Below, piece by piece: positions 15,163 through 21,844 of a DNA stretch of 21,844 nucleotides (the stretch's first letter is position 1; every line of letters starts with the position of its first letter). The stretch lies in NCBI GenBank assembly GCA_964464385.1, contig CAYXFZ010000038.1:1-21844 (forward strand), read 5' to 3'. The notes under the pieces are model-generated. The model was not told where the DNA came from, searched no databases, and was given only the letters and a program-made list of their open reading frames with translations. A program made the translations under genes and the position numbers. Source of the DNA: CAYXFZ01 sp964464385 (GTDB lineage: Bacteria > Planctomycetota > UBA1135).

Positions 15163-16392
15163 TCAAAATTCGGCCAACACCTGATCCCGGTAATTCATGA
15201 TCTGCCGCACGTAGCGACGTTTCTCTCGGTAATGCCCGGGGAAAAAGGCCCGTTTGAAGCCGTGGACCAGAAGTTCTTTCACTTGTTTTTGGGAGAGTTG
15301 AAAGTGATGAACGGCCTTTCCGTATTCCTGGGTCAGCGTCGTTTGCGAAATCAGGAGATTGTCAGTGCAAAGCGTGACGGACATGCGCTCCCGGAGCATG
15401 CGGCGAAAGGGATGATCGGCCATTTTTCGCAACGAGGGCAAGGTTTGTAGATTGGAAGACAAACAAACTTCCAAGGTGATGCGCCGGTCGGCAAGGTATT
15501 GGGCTAGGCGCCGGACATAGGAGGCGGGACGTGGAATCTCAGGCGAGACCTTTGCCGAAGAAAATAACCAAGTGCCGTGGCCAATGCGATCTGCATAACA
15601 GTCCGTAACTGCTTGAAAGATGGACTCCGGGCCATAGGCCTCGCCGGCGTGCACGGTCTTGCCCAAGAATGCGTCATGGGCCAACTGAAAGGCGCGTTGG
15701 TGATCAGCGGCCGGAAAACCATCCTCTTGGCCGGCCAAATCCACCCCAACCACAGGGAGGCCCTGCTCATCCCGGGCCCGAATGGCCGCGCGCACCACTT
15801 CTTCTGAGGCAAGAGCGGCAATTCGTGCCTGCGGTAGGTCGGGAAATGCCTCGAACATGGTGGCAAAACGAGGGCCATAGACCGACGAAAAATGGCGCAT
15901 GGCACAGACCAAAATGCCGGCAACAAAGCGGGGTTCGAGGCCACTCTGTACCTCGGAGCGTTGGTTGAACTCTGCTGTTGCACGAGCGATGCCCCGGGCG
16001 GCCGCGGCCAAAACTTCGTCCACGCCAAAACCCGGAGCGGCATTCAGTTGGGGAGCAAACCGAATCTCCGCGTAACGGACCCCATCCGCCTGACAATCCA
16101 AGCACAATTCGTAGGAAGCCCGCTCGACAGCTTCGGCGTCGCGCAGCACAGCACAGGTGTAGGCGAACCCATGAAGATACTCCCCTAAGTTGCGATAGCG
16201 TTCCTTGAAGACCTTTTTCTTGAGGCCGGCGACGGATCGGGCCGGAAGGCGGACCCCGCGATCTTTGGCCAACTCGATCAGGGTGGGCAGACGCAAGGAC
16301 CCGTCCAAATGCAAGTGCAGATCGGCCTTGGGCAAGGCGCGCAAAAGTTCCGGAGAGAGGGACACGCAGGGAGAGTTTAGGCTTGCGCTCAT
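15163..16392 (-). CDS. Adenosine deaminase-family protein (possible aminodeoxyfutalosine deaminase)
   Basis: Enzymes of this zinc-dependent family deaminate the 6-amino group of adenosine or related purines. The 409-residue protein has HLHLDGSL (H26, H28), HAGE with the catalytic Glu251, RIGHG, SSNLQT and TDN (D344, N345). In classical adenosine deaminase this last motif is TDDP, where the second Asp contacts N7 of adenine. Here it is Asn, a variant I believe occurs in other bacterial members. Some enzymes of this family deaminate 6-aminodeoxyfutalosine in menaquinone synthesis, and the nearby menaquinone genes make that possible but do not prove it. The ATG was chosen because it lies close before the first catalytic motif. 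It overlaps the divergent HAD start. Longer in-frame starts read through the HAD gene on the other strand. Confidence 0.85.
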   Translation of the reverse strand: MSASLNSPCVSLSPELLRALPKADLHLHLDGSLRLPTLIELAKDRGVRLPARSVAGLKKKVFKERYRNLGEYLHGFAYTCAVLRDAEAVERASYELCLDCQADGVRYAEIRFAPQLNAAPGFGVDEVLAAAARGIARATAEFNQRSEVQSGLEPRFVAGILVCAMRHFSSVYGPRFATMFEAFPDLPQARIAALASEEVVRAAIRARDEQGLPVVGVDLAGQEDGFPAADHQRAFQLAHDAFLGKTVHAGEAYGPESIFQAVTDCYADRIGHGTWLFSSAKVSPEIPRPASYVRRLAQYLADRRITLEVCLSSNLQTLPSLRKMADHPFRRMLRERMSVTLCTDNLLISQTTLTQEYGKAVHHFQLSQKQVKELLVHGFKRAFFPGHYREKRRYVRQIMNYRDQVLAEF

Positions 16393-17059
16393 GGTTGAAA
16401 ATGGGCAACCTCCGACGGGCATCCCGCGAGCCATCCTTTGTGATCTGGGCATGGTGATGATGGGCTTTGATCGCAGCCGATTCAGCCGCGAATTTTCCCG
16501 CGTTTGGGAGCGGCCCTGGTCCGAGGAATGGATGGAACCCTTGAATTCCTTGCGCCTGGAGTTTGAGGCCGGAGCGTTGGATGAAGATGCGTTTGCGAGC
16601 AGGGCTCTGGCCCTCCTGAGATTAACGCCGGCAGATCGCACCGAGTTGGAGCGCATTTGGACCTGCATCTTTGAACCCATACCCGCCTCCTTGGCCCTCC
16701 TCCGTTCCTTGGCCACCGCCCCCCGCACCACCCTAATCGTGGTTTCCAATACCGACCCTTGGTGCAAACGCGCTTGCCTGGAAACTTTTGATTTAAATGA
16801 CCTCATGGAGGACGCGGTTTGTTCCTTCGCTTCCGGGGTCAAACCCAAGGGTGCGGATGCTTCCATGTGGTTGGAGGCCCGGCGGCGGGCCACGGCGCAG
16901 TTGGGTGCCACGCCCCAGGCAGTCCTGGCCGTGGACGACATTGCCGCATATTTGCAACAGGCCCTGGACTCCGGCGCGGCCAACCAATCCCACACTTTTA
17001 CCAACCCGGAAAACTTTGCCCTGTTCCTGCGGGAGCACGGCTGGCTACCAGCGGTTTAG
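16391..17059 (+). CDS. HAD-superfamily hydrolase
   Basis: This is a compact HAD-type phosphatase-like protein of 222 residues. Motif I is ILCDLGMVMMGFD (nucleophile Asp18, Gly at the +2 position, as in YihX-like members). Motif II is VVSNTDP (Ser119), motif III is KPKG (Lys151), and motif IV is VDDIAAYL (Asp182, Asp183). The small helical cap between motifs I and II (about 30-105) suggests a haloacid dehalogenase IA-type cap. The substrate is unknown; sugar phosphates or nucleotides are typical for the superfamily. The ATG shares CATG with the divergent deaminase start. The stop TAG overlaps the TAA of the convergent DUF6941-like gene (shared TTAG). No clear ribosome binding site is seen, and the gene stands alone on the plus strand. 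Confidence 0.88.
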   Translation: MVENGQPPTGIPRAILCDLGMVMMGFDRSRFSREFSRVWERPWSEEWMEPLNSLRLEFEAGALDEDAFASRALALLRLTPADRTELERIWTCIFEPIPASLALLRSLATAPRTTLIVVSNTDPWCKRACLETFDLNDLMEDAVCSFASGVKPKGADASMWLEARRRATAQLGATPQAVLAVDDIAAYLQQALDSGAANQSHTFTNPENFALFLREHGWLPAV

Positions 17060-17493
17060 TTGTCCTGAGGGTTGGGCGCCGGCGAGGTCCCTTGGGGTGG
17101 TGTTTGCGCCTGAAGATGTTCCATGTGGTGGGCCGGCCATTCCACGGGTTGGCCATCCACCTTGAGCAGGAACCGATAGGTGCCAAATTCTTCAAAGGGC
17201 ATTCCGGCCATACGCACCACAGCACGATGTTTGGTATGACGATCCGCCAATTGCAGTTTTGGTAAGGGCAAATCCACCGTCTTGCCCGAGGGTGCTTCCA
17301 CCTGAAGGGCGAGGTCATAGTTTCCTTGCCCATCTGTGAGCCCAAAGGCGATCGAGAGCATGGGCAAGCGGCCAGGGAGCTGTACCGAGTGCAAGGTGTC
17401 GAACAATCCGATCAAGCACAACTTGGCGTGTTCGTCACGAAAGGCATAGTCGCAAAGGTGCAACCATTCCACGGTAGGGATGGGTTTGGGCAT
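17056..17493 (-). CDS. DUF6941-like protein, function unknown
   Basis: This is a 145-residue protein without a signal peptide. The sequence resembles the DUF6941 family: VEWLHLCDYAFRDEHAKLCLIGLFDT near the N-terminus, then beta-strand segments, then YRFLLKVDGQPVEW near 110-123. The C-terminal tail is Gln/Pro-rich. No catalytic motif is visible and no function is assigned. It starts 1 nt after the stop of the YdfG-like gene (TGA-C-ATG), so it is the last gene of the thrS operon. Its stop overlaps that of the convergent HAD gene. Confidence 0.65.
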   Translation of the reverse strand: MPKPIPTVEWLHLCDYAFRDEHAKLCLIGLFDTLHSVQLPGRLPMLSIAFGLTDGQGNYDLALQVEAPSGKTVDLPLPKLQLADRHTKHRAVVRMAGMPFEEFGTYRFLLKVDGQPVEWPAHHMEHLQAQTPPQGTSPAPNPQDN

Positions 17494-17494
17494 G

Positions 17495-18238
17495 TCAGGT
17501 CGTCCGGTGGGTGTGGTAGGCAGAGGCCTGGTCGGTCGGCAACAGCAAAATTTCGGCGGGGTTCACGTGCGCAGGACGTTGGGCAACCCAGAGCACGGTC
17601 TCGGCAACGTCCTGGGCCACCAAGGGGGTCATATTGGCATAGACTTGGTCAGCGCGTTCTTGGTCACCGTGAAAGCGCACGGTTGAAAACTCAGTATCCA
17701 CCAAACCCGGATCCACCGAACTGATCTTGACACCCGTGCCACTCGTGTCCATGCGCAAACCCCGCGTGAGTGCCGTCACGGCATGTTTGCTAGCGCAATA
17801 CACGACCCCATTGGGATAGGCCTCATGGCCAGCGACGGAACCCAGGTGAATGACGTGGCCGGAACCTCGCTCGATCATGCGCGGCAGGAGGAATCGCGTG
17901 ACATGGAGGAGACCCTTCACATTCGTGTCCAACATGGCATTCCAATCCTCCAAGGACCCTTCCCACAAGGGTCCCAGCCCCAGGGAAAGACCGGCATTGC
18001 TCACGAGCACATCCACAACAGGCACTTCGGCCAGGGTCCGTTCGGTGGCATGAGCATCCCGCACATCCAAGACGAATGTGTGCAAGGAATCCCCGTGCTC
18101 CTCCTGCATGGCCTCCAGGCGATCCGATCTCCGGCCACAAGCCCAAGCCTCCCAACCAGCCTTCAAGAAAACTTCGACACAGGCGCGACCAATGCCCGAT
18201 GTCGCTCCCGTGACCAGGACCTTGCGGGCATGAGCCAT
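17495..18238 (-). CDS. YdfG-like short-chain dehydrogenase/reductase
   Basis: This 247-residue SDR has the coenzyme motif TGATSGIG (10-17), NAG (81-83) and the catalytic set Ser134, Tyr147 and Lys151 (YCASK). GRRSDR near 36-40 suggests NADP preference. Block-by-block similarity to E. coli YdfG is strong: NAGLSLGLGP, DTNVKGLLHVTRFLLPRM, DPGLVDTEFSTVRFHGD and PAHVNPAEIL. YdfG oxidises 3-hydroxy acids such as L-allo-threonine, serine and 3-hydroxypropionate, and reduces malonic semialdehyde. The exact substrate here is inferred from similarity only. Its ATG overlaps the thrS stop by one base (TGATG), so it is coupled to thrS. An upstream in-frame start nine residues earlier would read into thrS and is not needed. 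Confidence 0.88.
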   Translation of the reverse strand: MAHARKVLVTGATSGIGRACVEVFLKAGWEAWACGRRSDRLEAMQEEHGDSLHTFVLDVRDAHATERTLAEVPVVDVLVSNAGLSLGLGPLWEGSLEDWNAMLDTNVKGLLHVTRFLLPRMIERGSGHVIHLGSVAGHEAYPNGVVYCASKHAVTALTRGLRMDTSGTGVKISSVDPGLVDTEFSTVRFHGDQERADQVYANMTPLVAQDVAETVLWVAQRPAHVNPAEILLLPTDQASAYHTHRTT

Positions 18239-19998
18239 CAGTAATCCAGGGACTTGCTGGCGCATTTTTCCTGCAAGAGTTGCAGGAATTCTTCGGTCGG
18301 CATCGTGCGTTGTTCCTGGACTCCGTGCACGCGCAAGTTGACGGCGTTCTCCTCCACCTCGCGCCCCCCTAGGACCGCCATGTAGGGAATTTTCTCCAGC
18401 TCGGAATCTCGAATACGACGACGCAGAGGACCATCACTCTTCAAGCCCGCGTGGAAACCGGCGTTGCGGAGTTGGTCCCGGAGAACCTCGGCAGCGGGCA
18501 ATTGTTCGTCGGTAACGGGTAGGACCGCCACTGGCGTGGGGCACAACCAGAGGGGAAACCAACCGGCAAAGTGCTCGATGAGGCCGCCGACGAAACGCTC
18601 CAAGGATCCAAAGATGGCCCGGTGGACCATGACCGGACGCTTCAGCACGTTGTCGGTGTCGTTGAATTGCAGATCAAAACGCTCGGGCAAGTTGAAGTCC
18701 ACTTGCACCGTCGGGCCCTGCCATTCCCGACCCAGGGCATCCCGCAACTTGAAGTCAATTTTGGGGCCATAAAAGACCCCACCCCCAGGATCGTCCTCCA
18801 GCGAAAGTTTGCGACGCGCGGCCGCTCCCTGCAAGGCCACGAGGGCATGTTCCCAAACTTCGTCGGAGCCCATGGAGTCCTCGGGACGCGTGGCCAAGTA
18901 GGCGGTGTACTCGTATCCGAAGGTGGAGAGAATGATGTGGACCAGGTCCAGGACCCCGACCAGTTCCTCTTCCAATTGGCCTGGGGTGCAAAAGATGTGG
19001 GCATCATCTTGAGTAAATCCGCGCACCCGCAACATGCCATGGAGAGTACCGCTGGGTTCATAACGATAGACCGAGCCCAACTCGGCGACACGCAAAGGGA
19101 GTTCGCGAAAACTATGGCGGCGAGAATTGAAAATGGTGACGTGCCCTGGACAGTTCATGGGCTTGACGCGGTGCGGGCGACCATCCACATCCATGGGAGC
19201 CCAAATCATGTCGGCGTAGTGTTCCAGGTGGCCGGACCTCTCAAAGACCGGCTCGCCGGCCACGTGCGGGGTATAGACCGGCCAATATTCCCGGGCCTGG
19301 TGCAACTCCCACCACCACTGTTCCAAAGTGCGGCGGACATGTCCCAACTTGGGATGCCAAAAAACCAAACCAGCACCAAAGTCCGGGTGGAGAGAGAACA
19401 AATCCAATTCGCGGCCCAGACGACGGTGATCACGTTTCTGCACCTCTTCCAAGAAGGCGAGATATTTTTTAAGATCCTTCTTATGCCACCAAACCGTGCC
19501 ATAGATGCGCTGCAGCATGGGACGGTCAGCGTTACCCCGCCAGTAGGCCCCCGCCACCGACAAGAGTTTGATCGCTTGCACCGAAATTTGGGCGGCCGAA
19601 TCCACGTGCGGCCCAGCGCAAAGATCGGACCAGGTGCCATGATCATAAAAAGAGACCTCTTCGCCCTCGGGAATGTCCGCCAACAACTCGGCCTTGAAGG
19701 CCTGATCCTCGTCGGCAAACTTCTTGGCTGCTTCTTCCCGACTCATGGTGGAGCGCCTAAATTCGCCGGCCTCCTTCAGGATCTTGGCCATTTCTTCTTC
19801 GATGGCCGGCAGATCCTCTTCGGTCAGGGCCCGAGGCAATTCAAAGTCGTAATAAAAGCCGTGCTCGATGGGAGGCCCAATGGCGACCTTGCCCCCTGGA
19901 AAGAGACGCAGGACGGCATCGGCCATGATGTGGCTGGTGGAGTGGCGCAGGGCCTCCAGTGAAACGGGGCCAGACTGAGGTTCGAAGGGGAGACTCAT
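18238..19998 (-). CDS. thrS: Threonyl-tRNA synthetase, without a TGS domain
   Basis: ThrS charges tRNA-Thr and edits mischarged serine. The 586-residue protein begins directly with the editing domain: HSTSH (H19, H23) and CAGPH (C127, H131). The class II core has the zinc ligands Cys283 (MNCPGH), His334 (DDAHIF) and His459 (VMVHRAIFGS), plus motif 2 (LGSVYRYEPSG) and motif 3 (HRAIFGSLERFVGGLIEHF). The anticodon-binding domain runs from about 485 to the end. E. coli ThrS is 642 residues and starts with a TGS domain, which is absent here. The frame upstream of the ATG is open for 17 codons to the assembly gap, but those residues do not resemble TGS. It lies just past the gap, downstream of murB. 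Confidence 0.96.
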   Translation of the reverse strand: MSLPFEPQSGPVSLEALRHSTSHIMADAVLRLFPGGKVAIGPPIEHGFYYDFELPRALTEEDLPAIEEEMAKILKEAGEFRRSTMSREEAAKKFADEDQAFKAELLADIPEGEEVSFYDHGTWSDLCAGPHVDSAAQISVQAIKLLSVAGAYWRGNADRPMLQRIYGTVWWHKKDLKKYLAFLEEVQKRDHRRLGRELDLFSLHPDFGAGLVFWHPKLGHVRRTLEQWWWELHQAREYWPVYTPHVAGEPVFERSGHLEHYADMIWAPMDVDGRPHRVKPMNCPGHVTIFNSRRHSFRELPLRVAELGSVYRYEPSGTLHGMLRVRGFTQDDAHIFCTPGQLEEELVGVLDLVHIILSTFGYEYTAYLATRPEDSMGSDEVWEHALVALQGAAARRKLSLEDDPGGGVFYGPKIDFKLRDALGREWQGPTVQVDFNLPERFDLQFNDTDNVLKRPVMVHRAIFGSLERFVGGLIEHFAGWFPLWLCPTPVAVLPVTDEQLPAAEVLRDQLRNAGFHAGLKSDGPLRRRIRDSELEKIPYMAVLGGREVEENAVNLRVHGVQEQRTMPTEEFLQLLQEKCASKSLDY

Positions 19999-20045
19999 GA
20001 ACAGGATCCCACGACCCGGTTCGTAGCCGCAGGGATGGCGGGATT

Positions 20046-20966
20046 CTAAGCNNNNNNNNNNTGCTCAGGGGGCCAAAGGACCAATTCGGGTTCCAATTCC
20101 ACCCCTGAGTCGGCCCGCACCGCGGTCTGCACCTTGAACAGGAGAGTCCGCACATCCGTGGCCGTGGCGGCCCGGCGGTTGACGAGAAAGTTGGCGTGGC
20201 GAGGGCTGACTTGAGCATCGCCGATCTCCCAACCCTTGCAACCGGCTGCCTCAATGAGACGCCCCGCCGAATCTCCGGGCGGATTGCGGAAGGCACACCC
20301 TGCCGACGGCAAGGTCACGGGTTGAGATTCGTTCTTGCGGCGCAACTGTTCTTCCGCCTGGGCCCGGACCAGGCCAGGTTTGGAGGGGGTCAGGGCAAAG
20401 AGCACCTCCAGAACGACGCTCTCGCCAAGATTGCCCCGCCGGTATTGCGGGCCAACTTCCTCCGGAGTGCGCTCCACCCATCCATCTTTCGTCCATAGGG
20501 TGACCTCTGCCACGGCATCCCAAACCCCCCACTGGGCCGTGCCCGCATTCATGGCCAGGGCACCGCCGACCTGACCCGGAACTCCGGCCAAGGCTTCCAG
20601 GCCGGCCAATCCCGAATGGGAGGCCGAGCGCACCAGTTGCGGCAGGGTCACGCCCGACCATACCCGCAACCCACCCTCACCTTCCCGAAAAAGACGCCGC
20701 ATGGAACCTGTGTGCAGGACGGCCCCGCGAATGCCCTCATCCGGAGGGCAAAGATTGGCCCCACCACCCAAGAGATGCACGGGAATCTTTTCCTTGGCCA
20801 AAAGATCCAGGGCATTCCCCATGTCTTCGGGGCGGGCCGGTTCCAAAAAATATTCTGCCGGACCGCCTACCCGCAATGTTGTGAATTCCGAGAGCAGGAC
20901 CTGTTCCCGCAAAGGACAGATCTTGCCGAGTTCCTGCCAAAAATCGGAGGACAAAGGAGCGCTCAT
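20046..20966 (-). CDS. murB: UDP-N-acetylenolpyruvoylglucosamine reductase (MurB), 3' end in assembly gap
   Basis: MurB is the cytoplasmic FAD enzyme that reduces enolpyruvyl-UDP-GlcNAc to UDP-MurNAc for peptidoglycan. The product is about 305 residues. FAD-binding blocks are TTLRVGGPAEYFLEP (29-43), LLGGGANLCPPDEGIRG (65-81) and GVPGQVGGALAMNAG (128-142). The segment PSAGCAFRNPPGDSAGRLIEAAG (220-242) carries Cys224 where the usual proton donor is Ser. The Glu-containing end GVELEPEL (288-295) fits the family. The length matches the shorter MurB form. The end coordinate assumes the gap keeps the frame; the last sure codon is just right of it. It starts 21 nt after murC on the same strand. Confidence 0.93.
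   Translation of the reverse strand: MSAPLSSDFWQELGKICPLREQVLLSEFTTLRVGGPAEYFLEPARPEDMGNALDLLAKEKIPVHLLGGGANLCPPDEGIRGAVLHTGSMRRLFREGEGGLRVWSGVTLPQLVRSASHSGLAGLEALAGVPGQVGGALAMNAGTAQWGVWDAVAEVTLWTKDGWVERTPEEVGPQYRRGNLGESVVLEVLFALTPSKPGLVRAQAEEQLRRKNESQPVTLPSAGCAFRNPPGDSAGRLIEAAGCKGWEIGDAQVSPRHANFLVNRRAATATDVRTLLFKVQTAVRADSGVELEPELVLWPPEXXXXA
20052..20061. other. Assembly gap (10 N) between murB and thrS
   Basis: Ten N characters lie just after the last readable murB codons (LVLWPPE) and 53 nt before the thrS start. The murB stop and probably the thrS leader lie in or next to it. If the missing length is 1 modulo 3 the frame meets the TAG at 20046-20048. Confidence 0.95.
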
Positions 20967-20987
20967 GCTAGCCGCGGAATTTTCGAC

Positions 20988-21844
20988 TCATGTTCGACGC
21001 ACCATGCCACGAGCATAGGCATCAATATCCCCAGCGCCCAAGCAGAGCAGGAGGTCGCCGTCCTGCAAGAGACCCTCCAACACCCGGGTGGCCTCGGCCT
21101 CGTCGGCCACGGCAAAAACGGGGCGATCCCGGCGCGCGCGCAATGGTTCCAAGATCTCGACCGAGCGAGGTTGCAAATCTTCGGGATCGCGAGCGCGGAA
21201 CACGGGTAGCAAGACCAGGGCATCGGCCAAGTCCAGGGCCTCGGTGAACTCCTCTCGAAAGCAATCAAAGCGCCGCGCTTGGTGGGGTTGAAAAACAACC
21301 ACCAGACGACGGTTGGGCCAACGTTCTTGCGAGGCCTGCAAGGTGGCGGCCACTTCCACGGGATGGTGGGCATAGTCCGTCACGACCTCGGCCCCGGCCC
21401 AATGGCCCAAGGATTCCAAGCGCCGACCGGCACCCTCAAAACCGGCCAGAATTTCGGCGACGGCCGTGCCCTCTACGCCAAAGTGACGGAGGACGGCGGC
21501 GACGAGCGCGCCATTGCGGCGATTGTGGTATCCGGGCAAGCCCACCGGCACCGAATCCTCCAAGGGGGGCACCTGCAACCAACGAGCACGGGTGGCATCC
21601 CGCAGGTCGGGCGCTTCGGGACCCGCAAACACGAGGCCATCCTCGGGAACGGAGGCCACGAATTGACGGAAGGCGGCCTGAACCTCTTCGAAGCCGCCCG
21701 GGTAGGTATCCGGGTGCTCGGCATCCACATTCGCCAAGGCGACCCACTGCGGATGCAATTGGTGGAAGGTCCGGGCGTATTCACAAGACTCCACGATCAG
21801 GGGCTGGTCGGCCCTTCCCCAGCGGGAAGAGGAACCCAACTGGG
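20988..21844 (-). CDS. murC: UDP-N-acetylmuramate--L-alanine ligase (MurC), 5' part outside the window
   Basis: MurC adds L-alanine to UDP-MurNAc, the first peptide step of peptidoglycan synthesis. About 285 residues of the C-terminal part are visible. Family marks are PLIVESCEYARTFHQLHP with the following NVDAEHPDTYPGG region, YHNRRNGALVAAVL, TDYAHHPVEVAATL, FQPHQARRF and LGAGDIDAYA. The N-terminal nucleotide-binding domain and the GKTTT loop are beyond the right edge, so the true start is unseen and the TTG at 21837-21839 is internal. The position before murB matches the common murC-murB order of cell-wall clusters. Confidence 0.93.
   Translation of the reverse strand, partial: QLGSSSRWGRADQPLIVESCEYARTFHQLHPQWVALANVDAEHPDTYPGGFEEVQAAFRQFVASVPEDGLVFAGPEAPDLRDATRARWLQVPPLEDSVPVGLPGYHNRRNGALVAAVLRHFGVEGTAVAEILAGFEGAGRRLESLGHWAGAEVVTDYAHHPVEVAATLQASQERWPNRRLVVVFQPHQARRFDCFREEFTEALDLADALVLLPVFRARDPEDLQPRSVEILEPLRARRDRPVFAVADEAEATRVLEGLLQDGDLLLCLGAGDIDAYARGMVRRT

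Noticed and set aside
16393..17004. In-frame N-terminal extension of the deaminase
   Set aside because: It is the antisense shadow of the HAD gene, which has all four catalytic motifs.
18571..19962. 463-codon plus-strand open frame
   Set aside because: It is antisense to thrS, whose catalytic and editing motifs are all intact on the minus strand.
1..21844. tRNA, rRNA, CRISPR, insertion sequence, phage or toxin-antitoxin modules
   Set aside because: Nearly all sequence is accounted for by housekeeping-type coding regions, and I saw no direct-repeat arrays, transposase motifs or cloverleaf-like segments.

Overview
The window is a compact bacterial chromosome segment of about 21.8 kb, GC-rich and assembled as a scaffold with two 10-N gaps (9651-9660 and 20052-20061). 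It holds nineteen protein-coding genes and no RNA gene, insertion sequence, prophage or CRISPR array that I can see. Genes are packed in short operons with ATGA-type start/stop overlaps, and clear Shine-Dalgarno sequences are rare. Peptidoglycan genes (murB, murC), a membrane-anchored SpoIID protein, secreted Ala/Pro-rich proteins, a DUF6941-type protein and a menaquinone gene set suggest an anaerobic or facultative Gram-negative-type bacterium. Planctomycetota is my best guess, but this is an inference from family content, not a demonstration.

Layout from left to right. (1) 68-6124, minus strand: a 1055-residue lipoprotein with a YVTN-type beta-propeller, then ubiE/menG, a CPBP intramembrane protease, ubiX and a ubiA/mqnP-like prenyltransferase. 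The last four genes overlap one another by 4-7 nt. A good match to a sigma-54 (-24/-12) promoter lies at 6164-6179, about 40 nt upstream of the lipoprotein start codon. (2) 6335-9753, plus strand: ruvB, a SpoIID-domain protein overlapping it by ATGA, and tgt, whose 3' end overlaps cstA antisense. (3) 9686-16392, minus strand: an adenosine-deaminase-family enzyme, a secreted protein with a degenerate HExxH-like motif (HDLVH), a PhoD-type phosphatase, a secreted SH3-domain protein and a CstA-family transporter. (4) 16391-17059, plus strand: a HAD-family hydrolase whose start codon shares the tetranucleotide CATG with the divergent deaminase start. (5) 17056-21844, minus strand: murC (cut by the window edge), murB, thrS without a TGS domain, a YdfG-like short-chain dehydrogenase and a DUF6941-like protein.

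Functionally, the UbiE/UbiX/UbiA set points to quinone biosynthesis. The UbiA sequence resembles the MqnP subgroup of the futalosine menaquinone route. The deaminase about 12 kb away belongs to a family that includes aminodeoxyfutalosine deaminases, so it could serve the same pathway. The rest is housekeeping: Holliday junction migration, queuosine modification of tRNA, threonyl-tRNA synthesis, peptidoglycan precursor synthesis and remodelling, and pyruvate/peptide uptake. I found no obvious defence or mobile system. The most unusual material is the large lipoprotein with its putative sigma-54 promoter, the 18-bp perfect palindrome at its stop codon, and the divergent gene pair with no intergenic DNA.
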